NCBI GenBank assembly: GCA_958434805.1
Contig: CAUBDX010000031.1
Location: 1-34,181, forward strand
Direction of reading: 5' to 3'
Origin: an uncultured Phocaeicola sp.
GTDB taxonomy: Bacteria; Bacteroidota; Bacteroidia; Bacteroidales; Bacteroidaceae
Length of the DNA: 34,181 nt
The notes beneath the pieces are model-generated. The model was not told the origin of the DNA. It saw nothing but the letters and a program-made list of their open reading frames with translations, and made no database searches. The position numbers were made by a program, and so were the translations under genes. Below, one piece after another: positions 1 through 7,359 of the stretch (its first letter is position 1; each line of letters starts with the position of its first letter).

Positions 1-12
1 ATTTTATTTACT

Positions 13-42
13 GCCAGAGCCGCTTAGGCTTGGCGAATTTTT
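13..42 (+). terminator. Intrinsic terminator of an upstream gene
   Basis: The left arm GCCAGAGCC (13-21) pairs with GGCTTGGC (27-34), with one bulged G and a five-base loop. A T-run follows at 38-42. This fits a rho-independent terminator ending transcription that enters the window from the left on the plus strand. The gene it serves lies outside the window. Confidence 0.6.
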
Positions 43-110
43 AACGAACTATTGTCTAAAAGAACGAATATTATAACATTCTATATCTGTTTAATAATTA
101 AGGTTTTTAG

Positions 111-118
111 TATCTTTG
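111..118 (+). promoter_or_regulatory. Candidate -7 box for mcrBC
   Basis: TATCTTTG matches the Bacteroidota -7 consensus TAnnTTTG and lies 30 bases before the mcrB start codon. The expected TTTG-like -33 element about 20 bases upstream is not clear, so this is a moderate call. It lies after the upstream hairpin terminator, so mcrBC probably has its own promoter. Confidence 0.45.
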
Positions 119-148
119 TGAGAGATTAAATATTAAGCTAAGATTTGC

Positions 149-2737
149 ATGGATAGAACCGATTTTATAGAGAACAGAATTGACGTTATTAAAAATATAT
201 ATACACTTTACTCTTATGCAAAAAGTTCGATAGTCGACAATAAAGAATGGGCTTTACAACGATTTAAGCAAGGTAAATGGTATATCGTTGAAGTATTTGG
301 TAACACCTTATTTTTTGCTCCAAGTCGTTTTGTTGGTTACAAAGACAATACGATAGAGAAGCACAAATTAAATCATGGAGATGGAACACAAACGAACAGT
401 AAATTTCATGAGCTAAAATTATATAAGGAAGCATCTGATGTTTTTCTTACTCAACAATTTGAGCACTTCATGATAACCTTAGGAATAGAGAAAGATACCG
501 CTAAATTCTTAATTCCTTATAATTATGAAATTAGTGATTTGAAGAAGCCAAGAAAATGCTATTTCATTTGTCCAACTCATTGTAAAGGACAAAAAGAAAA
601 TGCATGGAAAAGTTTTCTTTCTAAAAACATAATGGCTATAGGATGGAAACATACTGATTATACTAATTATTCCATTGAGGAGATAATAAACGATTATACT
701 GATGACCATACAGCCATAGAACCTTTTAAAAATATAAAGGATATAAAAGAAGGAGATATTGTTTGCTGTACAAATAATAATTTTGGTCTATGGGGTATTG
801 GGATTGCCTTATCTCAATATAAGTTTTATAAGGATATTCATTATGCTGGAATAGATGAAGACGGTAATGATTCTTATTATTCCCATTATATTGATGTAGC
901 ATGGATATGTTTTAAAGACAATGGATATATACCTGCTAAAGAACTACATATCCTATCTCCTGAAAAGATGTGGCAACCTTACGGAACTCTTAATTTAAAA
1001 GAAGAAATTCCACAGTATATCTCAAATTATTTATTAAAAAATACAGAAACTGATATGGAACAAAATAGCAAATTAGAAAAGTATATAAAAATCTTAAAAG
1101 CAAATAAGAATATTATTCTTACTGGTGCACCAGGTACAGGAAAAACACATTTAGCAAAAGCAATAGCAAACACAATGGATGCAGAATATGACTTTGTTCA
1201 ATTTCATCCATCTTATGATTATACTGATTTTGTTGAAGGATTACGACCACTACCACCTGACAATAATGGAAATATTGGGTTTAAGCGAGTTAATGGTGTA
1301 TTCAAAGAGTTTTGTAAACGAGCAATTCAATATACCCAAAAACAGAGCATTTTAAGTGATGATAATAAAATAGCTAAATCATTTGATGAAGCATATAACA
1401 TTCTAATTGAAAATATAAAACATAACAATATTGTTTTATATTCCGACTTTAGAAATAATAAAAAGGTTTTACAGGTTGAAATCAAAGAACAATCTGGTTC
1501 TGACAAATATCGTGAAATAATTCGATTCTATAAAACCAATAAGTTTCAGAATGCTCAAATTGACTATTTACAAAAAATATACACTTATTATGTTTCTAAA
1601 AAGCAATATAATATCCAACAGGAAGGAAATGATCAATTTGTAAACATTATAGGTAATACTTTGGATTATTCTTATTATAGAGGAATCGTACAAGGTCTTT
1701 TAGATTTAACTTGTAGAAATTCTAAGAATGAGGATTCAGAGTGTAATTATGATCTGTTTAAGCAATGCTACAACAATTTGATAAATGATATTCAAAATGG
1801 AGTAGTTAAAACGATAAAATTAAAAACAGGAATACAAAGTACTGACCTAAGCATTACTTCTAACAATTCCATAAAATGGCAACGCCGAACAAATGAGGAA
1901 AATGGTTCCGATAATGTTGTAACTATAGATAGGCTGTTAAAGCTTTATTCAAAATATCCAACAATAGATGAAGTTGATAATATGGATAGAATCAATGAAA
2001 CTATTAGAGAAATTATAGGAGGGGCTAATACGACTTATTATTGGGCTATTTTACGAGAAGTTGTATATAGAATGACTTTAGAGTCTAATAAAAAGACACA
2101 AGGCTTAACAATTAATAAATCTTATGTTTTCATAATTGATGAAATTAATCGTGGAGAAATTTCAAAGATATTTGGTGAATTATTTTTTAGCATAGATCCC
2201 GGCTATCGTGGTATAAGAGGAAAGGTAAAAACTCAATATCAGAATATGATAACCGACAAATCTGATCCATTTTATGAAGGTTTCTATGTGCCTGAAAATG
2301 TCTATATCATAGGAACAATGAATGATATAGACCGTAGTGTTGAAAGTATGGATTTTGCCATGCGCCGACGTTTTGCCTGGCAAGAAATAAAAGCTGAAGA
2401 AAACACTGGAATGTTGGACAATCTTCAAGAAATGAAAGATGAAGTTATTGAAATAATGAAACGTCTGAATAATACTATATGGGATGAAACTACCAATACA
2501 GGTATTGAAGGGCTAAATGCTGCATATCATATTGGTGGTTCTTATTTTAGTAAACTACAGATTTATCTGAACGAAGATCACACCAACAAGAAAGCTGCCT
2601 ACATACATCTTTGGGAGAATCACTTAAAAGGGGTCCTTTCAGAATATTTAAGAGGTATGCCGAATGCTATGGAGAGTATGAAAAAATTGGAGAATATGTA
2701 TTTTAAAGGAGATCTAGATGCTGATATTGAGGGATAA
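149..2737 (+). CDS. mcrB: McrB-like AAA+ NTPase of a type IV (modification-dependent) restriction system
   Basis: This 862-residue protein is the likely motor and DNA-recognition subunit of a McrBC complex. Visible motifs are Walker A GAPGTGKT (326-333), Walker B with the McrB-type DEINRGE (664-670), and MNDIDRS (724-730), equivalent to the McrB MNTAD signature, followed by arginines of MRRRF. About 330 residues separate Walker A from Walker B, far more than in the 459-residue E. coli protein, so a large insertion sits in the AAA+ module. Residues about 137-265 (CYFICP...IMAIGW...EGDIVCC...GIGIA...DVAWI) look like an EVE/PUA-like modified-base reader; this is inferred from pattern. Residues 1-130 form another N-terminal domain I cannot name. 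The last bases overlap mcrC. The gene is AT-rich compared with the tra operon. The AAA+/McrB assignment is firm; the recognised modification is unknown. Confidence 0.9.
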   Translation: MDRTDFIENRIDVIKNIYTLYSYAKSSIVDNKEWALQRFKQGKWYIVEVFGNTLFFAPSRFVGYKDNTIEKHKLNHGDGTQTNSKFHELKLYKEASDVFLTQQFEHFMITLGIEKDTAKFLIPYNYEISDLKKPRKCYFICPTHCKGQKENAWKSFLSKNIMAIGWKHTDYTNYSIEEIINDYTDDHTAIEPFKNIKDIKEGDIVCCTNNNFGLWGIGIALSQYKFYKDIHYAGIDEDGNDSYYSHYIDVAWICFKDNGYIPAKELHILSPEKMWQPYGTLNLKEEIPQYISNYLLKNTETDMEQNSKLEKYIKILKANKNIILTGAPGTGKTHLAKAIANTMDAEYDFVQFHPSYDYTDFVEGLRPLPPDNNGNIGFKRVNGVFKEFCKRAIQYTQKQSILSDDNKIAKSFDEAYNILIENIKHNNIVLYSDFRNNKKVLQVEIKEQSGSDKYREIIRFYKTNKFQNAQIDYLQKIYTYYVSKKQYNIQQEGNDQFVNIIGNTLDYSYYRGIVQGLLDLTCRNSKNEDSECNYDLFKQCYNNLINDIQNGVVKTIKLKTGIQSTDLSITSNNSIKWQRRTNEENGSDNVVTIDRLLKLYSKYPTIDEVDNMDRINETIREIIGGANTTYYWAILREVVYRMTLESNKKTQGLTINKSYVFIIDEINRGEISKIFGELFFSIDPGYRGIRGKVKTQYQNMITDKSDPFYEGFYVPENVYIIGTMNDIDRSVESMDFAMRRRFAWQEIKAEENTGMLDNLQEMKDEVIEIMKRLNNTIWDETTNTGIEGLNAAYHIGGSYFSKLQIYLNEDHTNKKAAYIHLWENHLKGVLSEYLRGMPNAMESMKKLENMYFKGDLDADIEG
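2705..2711 (+). promoter_or_regulatory. Strong Shine-Dalgarno before mcrC
   Basis: AAAGGAG ends six bases before the mcrC ATG at 2718 and lies inside the mcrB coding end. Such a clear Shine-Dalgarno is uncommon among the genes of this window. It supports 2718 as the start and suggests tightly linked McrB and McrC synthesis. Confidence 0.6.
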
Positions 2738-4058
2738 TACAAAATATTCATCGACTTCTGATAACCTTGAAAAATATCTGTCATTACAGAATATTGCCAA
2801 CAGAAACGTTTCAGAACTGTTAGATGATAAAGACAATGACCTGCTAATATATCCACATTCATTTTATCAATGTGAGGATGAGACAGGTAAACAGCCTCTA
2901 TTGTTGCTACAGACTCATTGGAAGGAGAAAAAATGTACTAAAGTTATGCTTGAAACAGGGAATATGGCAGGTTTTATAGGGTTTAATGGATTATCTCTTT
3001 CCATACATTCCCGTTTCTCCCAAGATTCAAAAGAAGATTTCTTCTTACATTATATGCTTAGCAAGGTTTTTTGTATTAATGTGTTGAATCTATCGCATGG
3101 TACGAGTGATGAACAACTATTCAATTTCCTTTTATATATGTTTCCAAAGTTTCTAAATGAAGCATTATCACAAGGTTTATACAAGGAATACAAGCGGAAT
3201 GAATATAATGATGCCAATGTACGAGGTACAATAGACATCAACAGACATTTAAGGTCAAACATGCCTTTCAACGGACGTGTTGCTTATCGAACACGTGAAT
3301 TCAGCCATGATAATCATGTTACTGAATTGATACGACATACTATTGATTATATCAGTAAGAGTAGATTTGGTAGAACATTGCTGGAAAATGATAGCGAGAC
3401 ACGTACAAGTGTTACTCAGATTATATCTGCAACACCCAATTACTGCAGACAAGAAAGAGAAAGTATAGTTAAAAGTAATTTGAAGGTAATTAACCATCCA
3501 TATTATTCTCGATATACACCTCTACAGAAACTTTGCCTACGGATATTACGACATGAAAAGATTAAATATGGAGAGATGAAAAATAAAATACACGGCATTT
3601 TATTCGATGTTTCATATTTATGGGAAGAATATCTTGCTACTATATTAACAAAACAGGGATTCCAACATCCAAATAACAGAAAAGGTCTGGGATGTATTTA
3701 CCTGGCAGAATATAATCGCCTTCCCAGATATCCTGATTATTATAGGGAATATGATCGTCTCATTGTTGATGCAAAATATAAAAAAGATACAAATCGGGAT
3801 GATATTCATCAAATGATAACTTATATGTATCAGATGAAAGGGAAACGGGGAATTTTTATACAACCTGGTGATAAGGAGTATCAAAAGGAAACTTTCCATT
3901 TATTGGGATATGGTTATGATGAAAGTGCAGAACTTCAAACATATATATATCCAATATCTAGGATAACAGATAGCTATAAGTCGTTTGTCTCTGAAATGTT
4001 AAAATCGGAGAATTCATTAAAAACAAAATTCAAATTGGATCTTGAACCATATCAATAA
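2718..4058 (+). CDS. mcrC: McrC-like PD-(D/E)XK nuclease subunit
   Basis: This 446-residue protein is the likely nuclease partner of McrB. The C-terminal part has a PD-(D/E)XK-type core: PD at 339-340, then a hydrophobic strand ending in D-A-K (351-353) within LIVDAKYKK, and a following helix (DDIHQMITYMYQM). This matches the McrC nuclease arrangement. The N-terminal half (IYPHSFYQ..., GFIGFNGLSLSI) fits the McrC segment that contacts the McrB ring. The start overlaps the mcrB end by 20 bases behind a strong ribosome-binding site. The stop is followed about 90 bases later by a strong terminator, so mcrBC is a two-gene unit. The protein is intact. Confidence 0.88.
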   Translation: MLILRDNTKYSSTSDNLEKYLSLQNIANRNVSELLDDKDNDLLIYPHSFYQCEDETGKQPLLLLQTHWKEKKCTKVMLETGNMAGFIGFNGLSLSIHSRFSQDSKEDFFLHYMLSKVFCINVLNLSHGTSDEQLFNFLLYMFPKFLNEALSQGLYKEYKRNEYNDANVRGTIDINRHLRSNMPFNGRVAYRTREFSHDNHVTELIRHTIDYISKSRFGRTLLENDSETRTSVTQIISATPNYCRQERESIVKSNLKVINHPYYSRYTPLQKLCLRILRHEKIKYGEMKNKIHGILFDVSYLWEEYLATILTKQGFQHPNNRKGLGCIYLAEYNRLPRYPDYYREYDRLIVDAKYKKDTNRDDIHQMITYMYQMKGKRGIFIQPGDKEYQKETFHLLGYGYDESAELQTYIYPISRITDSYKSFVSEMLKSENSLKTKFKLDLEPYQ

Positions 4059-4145
4059 ATAACTATTGGATTTACTATCCAGCCTTGCAAGAATAATGAG
4101 ACTGGCATTCTAAGAATATAAAGTCAAGTATTTTATATATGATAT

Positions 4146-4190
4146 AAAAAAGGTTACAGCCGAGAAGAACTCTTAGCTGTAACCTTTTTT
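4146..4190. terminator. Strong, probably bidirectional terminator after mcrC
   Basis: A perfect 15-base inverted repeat is present: AAAAAAGGTTACAGC (4146-4160) and GCTGTAACCTTTTTT (4176-4190), with a 15-base loop. The terminal T-run on the plus strand, and the matching one on the minus strand, fit an intrinsic terminator working in both directions. It separates the mcrBC cargo from the transfer operon. The rest of 4059-4233 shows nothing recognisable. Confidence 0.88.
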
Positions 4191-4233
4191 GTTGAAGCAA
4201 TCATAATTTTTTAATATTTACCACACACTGTAC

Positions 4234-4305
4234 TTCGGTTTATCCAACCGAAATAACAAATGTGTTGCACATTTCTTACCAAAAAACTTTGGTTAATACA
4301 TTTGT
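4234..4305 (+). promoter_or_regulatory. Leader of the tra operon with three inverted repeats and a -7-like box
   Basis: Three consecutive inverted repeats lie just before the ParA-like gene: TTCGGTT/AACCGAA (4234-4252), AAATGTG/CACATTT (4258-4274, loop TTG) and ACCAAA/TTTGGT (4278-4293, loop AAAC). They are followed by TACATTTG (4297-4304), which fits the TAnnTTTG -7 consensus. No good -33 element is seen. The array could hold operators for a transfer regulator, ParA-partner sites, or RNA hairpins in a leader. Function is inferred from position only. Confidence 0.5.
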
Positions 4306-4328
4306 CACAAAATCAATCAATATTTGAA

Positions 4329-5153
4329 ATGATACAGACTCCGGTTATAGTGACATTTGCCAATCAGAAGGGAGGCGTTGGAAAGACTACACTTTGCGTC
4401 ACCTTTGCCAACTATCTGGTGACAAAGGGTGTGAGAGTTGTGGTAATAGACTGCGACTTCCAGCACTCCATCATGAAGTGCCGAAAGGCTGACATCAGAA
4501 AATATGGCGAACAGGAAATGCCATACGAAGTATGGGCATACGAAGCCAACGACAAAGCGATGATGACTTCCCTTATGGAGAAACTGCACAATGATCCTGA
4601 AATTGACGTTGTGCTTATGGACTCTCCCGGCAGTCTGAAAGCGGAAGGGCTGATACCCATGTTCGTCAACTCGGATATCATTATTGTTCCATTTCATTAT
4701 GACCTGGTAACCGTTCCGTCAACAGCCAGCTTCCTCATGTTTGTTGACCGACTGAACAAGGCTGTCGGTGAAAGGATGAAAGCCAGACTCTTCATTATTC
4801 CCAATCTGAATGACGGAAGAATCGGCAAGCGTTCTGAACTGCTTATCTGGGACAATGCAAGGGATACCTTCTCCAACTATGGATATGTCACTGCGAAGAT
4901 TCCCAAACGTGCGGATATGGAACGTTTCAGCACCATGGCGGCACTTGATATGCAGGCCGCTATCGTTACACCGGTCTTTGACAAGGTCTATCAGAGTATC
5001 TTCGATACACTTCAACCGATAAGGGAAAAAGAACTCAAAGGCATACAGCTGACGGAAAATCTGAATCCCAAGCCTAAGAAGAAAAAGAAGGAACAGCCGT
5101 CTGATGAAGCTTCTCAGGACAATGACAAAAATCAGAATAAAGAACCAGAATAA
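4329..5153 (+). CDS. parA: ParA/MinD-family ATPase (CTnDOT TraA-like), first gene of the transfer operon
   Basis: With the start at 4329 the protein has 274 residues and begins MIQTPVIVTFANQKGGVG. The deviant Walker A motif KGGVGKT falls at residues 14-20, as expected for ParA proteins; the longer in-frame start at 4260 would add 23 residues lacking family character. DVVLMDSPGS is the Walker B region. The C-terminus is a charged Lys/Glu tail (PKPKKKKKEQ) that may bind DNA or a partner. CTnDOT-type elements begin their transfer operon with such a gene. It may position the element or the transfer machinery; the exact role is not known. No ParB is visible nearby, and the next small acidic protein could be the partner. 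Confidence 0.85.
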   Translation: MIQTPVIVTFANQKGGVGKTTLCVTFANYLVTKGVRVVVIDCDFQHSIMKCRKADIRKYGEQEMPYEVWAYEANDKAMMTSLMEKLHNDPEIDVVLMDSPGSLKAEGLIPMFVNSDIIIVPFHYDLVTVPSTASFLMFVDRLNKAVGERMKARLFIIPNLNDGRIGKRSELLIWDNARDTFSNYGYVTAKIPKRADMERFSTMAALDMQAAIVTPVFDKVYQSIFDTLQPIREKELKGIQLTENLNPKPKKKKKEQPSDEASQDNDKNQNKEPE

Positions 5154-5180
5154 TCAGTAAACTTCAATAACCATAGCACT

Positions 5181-5579
5181 ATGAGTAAGGATATACCGGA
5201 AATAGATGACCTGACAAGAGGTATCAATGATTCAGAACTTATATTGACGGAAGATACCGTAGGAACACAGGTTGAGCAAAAAGAAAATAATAATGCAACA
5301 CAGGAAAAGGATACTGCTGTTTCCCTTTCGGATACAGGATGCTGGAGTGACTTCATGGAATTTCTGACATCTGACGGTTCAGTAACGGATAAAACAGAAA
5401 GACTTGTCTGCAAACTCGACCGTGACCTTGCGGATTCACTTGACGACTGCGATATACATGGCAGATGCCGCTCTGACCTGGTGAATGCCATCGTAAGGGC
5501 ATTCTTCAAGTCCTACCTGCCACGTCTGGCAGAATACAGAAGGGAAAAGAAATCTTTGTTTAACAGTTATAATTTGTAG
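5181..5579 (+). CDS. Small acidic transfer-operon protein, possibly TraB/DUF3408-like
   Basis: This is a 132-residue protein with a low-complexity acidic first half, probably disordered (EDTVGTQVEQKENNNATQ). A helical C-terminal segment contains DLVNAIVRAFFKSYLPRLAEYR. That pattern resembles the C-terminus of DUF3408 proteins, which are small ribbon-helix-helix-like proteins coded next to ParA in Bacteroidales elements. The match is weak and made by eye. The gene lies 27 bases after the ParA-like gene and 3 bases before the double-HTH gene, so it is co-transcribed. It may be a DNA-binding partner of the ParA-like ATPase. Confidence 0.6.
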   Translation: MSKDIPEIDDLTRGINDSELILTEDTVGTQVEQKENNNATQEKDTAVSLSDTGCWSDFMEFLTSDGSVTDKTERLVCKLDRDLADSLDDCDIHGRCRSDLVNAIVRAFFKSYLPRLAEYRREKKSLFNSYNL

Positions 5580-5582
5580 GAT

Positions 5583-6200
5583 ATGAAAAAGACTGACTGG
5601 ACTGACAGGATGCTGGCCGCTCTTGTCGAGCTGTATCCGGTAGAGACCACAGCCTATACAGCTGCCGTTCTCAATCTGAGCGAATCGACCGTCAAGCTGA
5701 AAGCCCGTGAACTTGGACTTGTAAAAATGGCCAAATCCAGATGGATGGAGCGTGCCGACTATATCAGGAACCACTTTCAGGAGTGTTCCTTCTCTGAGAT
5801 AGGGAAAGCTCTCGGCATTACCCGGATGAGTGTCGGACGCATAGCCGCTACACTCGGACTGAAACGCAGCAGTGAAGAGAAGCACCTGATTTCCTCACGT
5901 ATCCGTACCCAGATGGTAAAGAGGGAAAGACGGCGTATCGTCTTCGGACTGGAACCAATAACCGGTATCCGTGTCATATCAAACAGGGCAAAGGTAAGGG
6001 TACGCTCCAACATGAAGTCAAACGGATACATCATCAGTGAGGAACACAACGTGATTTATTATACCGGCAGTACAGAACGCAGGGAGCGTCTGGAAAACCG
6101 GGGCATCAGACTGGGACTGCATATCCTTCCGTTTCCGGAGGACAGTTCTGCTCTTTCATCCAATATCATATTACAACAGCCATGCAGTACGGACAGATAG
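5583..6200 (+). CDS. Putative DNA-binding protein with two helix-turn-helix units
   Basis: This 205-residue basic protein has two similar HTH-like segments. The first is near residues 21-45 (TAAVLNLSESTVKLKARELGL) and the second near 62-90 (SFSEIGKALGITRMSVGRIA). Both have the A/G-hydrophobic turn and the T/S-x-x-hydrophobic recognition-helix pattern. A basic stretch (VKRERRRI) and a C-terminal domain of unknown type follow. It occupies a TraC-like position in the operon, but I recognise no named family. A role as operon regulator, or as a protein binding element DNA with the ParA-like ATPase, is plausible but inferred. The next gene starts inside its last codons, a 19-base overlap. Confidence 0.68.
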   Translation: MKKTDWTDRMLAALVELYPVETTAYTAAVLNLSESTVKLKARELGLVKMAKSRWMERADYIRNHFQECSFSEIGKALGITRMSVGRIAATLGLKRSSEEKHLISSRIRTQMVKRERRRIVFGLEPITGIRVISNRAKVRVRSNMKSNGYIISEEHNVIYYTGSTERRERLENRGIRLGLHILPFPEDSSALSSNIILQQPCSTDR

Positions 6201-6616
6201 TATTCCTTCTCTTCGTGGTAATGGTATTCTACTATGCGGCAATGATTTTCATGGACTTCCAGAGGGCAAAGGCCGCACAGAATGCCGAACAGGACAGCCA
6301 AAAAGAAGAGGACATTGACATATCGGAAGAAGCACGAAGCTTCAGGCCGATAAGAATAAACCGGGATGAACCTGAATCCAAAGAAGAAAGTTCAGAACAG
6401 AATAATACTGAGAATCCCGAACCTGAAAATGAAAATACTGATTCTGACGGTACAGAGAAATCTGCATCCAAATCAGAATCTTCCAGACACGTTTACCGGG
6501 AGGCCATCATGACTGACGGCATTCTGGTTGAGAATATCATTCAGGAAATAAACCGGCTGGCAGAGACCGGTACCAGTGACCTCGGTGCCGTTATCTTCAG
6601 CTGTGAGAATGCCTGA
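6182..6616 (+). CDS. Small membrane-anchored transfer protein, TraD-like position
   Basis: The protein has 144 residues. Residues 5-23 (QIVFLLFVVMVFYYAAMIF) form one N-terminal membrane segment. An acidic, Ser/Glu/Asn-rich linker follows, then a conserved-looking end (DGILVENIIQEINRL). The motif SFRPIRI after the membrane segment and the position before traE recall Bacteroidales TraD (DUF4122) proteins, though this is pattern recognition only. It overlaps the double-HTH gene by 19 bases, implying coupled translation. It is probably an inner-membrane accessory of the type IV secretion system. Confidence 0.6.
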   Translation: MQYGQIVFLLFVVMVFYYAAMIFMDFQRAKAAQNAEQDSQKEEDIDISEEARSFRPIRINRDEPESKEESSEQNNTENPEPENENTDSDGTEKSASKSESSRHVYREAIMTDGILVENIIQEINRLAETGTSDLGAVIFSCENA

Positions 6617-6684
6617 TATATATATACCGTTCCTTTAGCGACATCTGTTTCTTTGGCGATGAAATCATTTAATATTATTCAGAA

Positions 6685-7041
6685 ATGCAGATAATAAAGA
6701 AAAGTGCCCGGAATCTTACGGAGCGTTTCATCGGTTCAAGTTTTGGACAGAAGTGTGTGATGGCGGCCATTGCACTCGTTATTTCCACATCAAACGTAAT
6801 GGCAGGAAGCAAGGGTGCAGCAGGTTTTACCAAGGCCACTCAGGAAGTCAGTTCCTACCAGACTCCGGTATCGAACCTGATGAAGGCCATTGCTGCCGTT
6901 ATCGTTCTGGTCGGTGCCTTCAACGTCTATTTCAAGATGCAGAACGGAGACCAGGACGTGAAGAAGACCATTATGCTTACCATCGGAGGCTGTATCGCAT
7001 TCATCGCACTTTCGGAAGCTCTTCCGCTGTTCTTCCAGTAA
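6685..7041 (+). CDS. traE: TraE, DUF4134 conjugation membrane protein
   Basis: This 118-residue protein has an N-terminal hydrophobic signal-like segment ending near SNVMAG. Two further membrane segments follow (LMKAIAAVIVLVGAFNVYF and a C-terminal one containing IGGCIAFIALSEALPLFF), joined by KMQNGDQDVKKT. This layout is that of the DUF4134/TraE family of Bacteroidales T4SS, a VirB2-like small protein that could be the pilin-like subunit. It is followed 12 bases later by traF, as in CTnDOT. Confidence 0.88.
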   Translation: MQIIKKSARNLTERFIGSSFGQKCVMAAIALVISTSNVMAGSKGAAGFTKATQEVSSYQTPVSNLMKAIAAVIVLVGAFNVYFKMQNGDQDVKKTIMLTIGGCIAFIALSEALPLFFQ

Positions 7042-7053
7042 TCCTTACCCGGC

Positions 7054-7344
7054 ATGACAATGAATCAGGAAGGATACCCTGTATTCAAGGGATTGCAGAA
7101 ACCGCTGGAGTTTATGGGCATACGCGGCCGTTTCCTCACTCTGGCAGCGGCAGCCATAGGCGTATCATTCGTAGGCTTCATCGGTTTCTCAATCGCTTTG
7201 GGAAAGGTTGCAGGATTCATAGCCATGATGGTCATGGCACTGGTGGGACTGATAACCATCTACATCAAGCAGCGTGGAGGACTCCACAACAAGAAAAGGG
7301 CAAGAGGCATCTATATCTACAGAAGCCTGAGAAAAGAACAGTAA
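7054..7344 (+). CDS. traF: TraF, DUF4133 conjugation membrane protein (VirB3-like)
   Basis: This 96-residue protein begins MTMNQEGYPVFKGLQKPLEF. The VFKGLQKPLEFMGIRG stretch is typical of DUF4133/TraF, and two hydrophobic segments follow (near residues 30-50 and 53-70). A basic tail (KKRARGIYIYRSLRK) ends the protein. VirB3-like proteins sit in the inner membrane and work with VirB4. The gene lies just before the VirB4-like traG, consistent with this pairing. Confidence 0.88.
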   Translation: MTMNQEGYPVFKGLQKPLEFMGIRGRFLTLAAAAIGVSFVGFIGFSIALGKVAGFIAMMVMALVGLITIYIKQRGGLHNKKRARGIYIYRSLRKEQ

Positions 7345-7359
7345 ATCACTTTATACAGT

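Noticed and set aside
4260..4328. Longer N-terminus for the ParA-like protein
   Set aside because: The extra 23 residues run through two inverted repeats and the -7-like box, and ParA proteins place the KGGVGKT motif close to the N-terminus, as given by the 4329 start.
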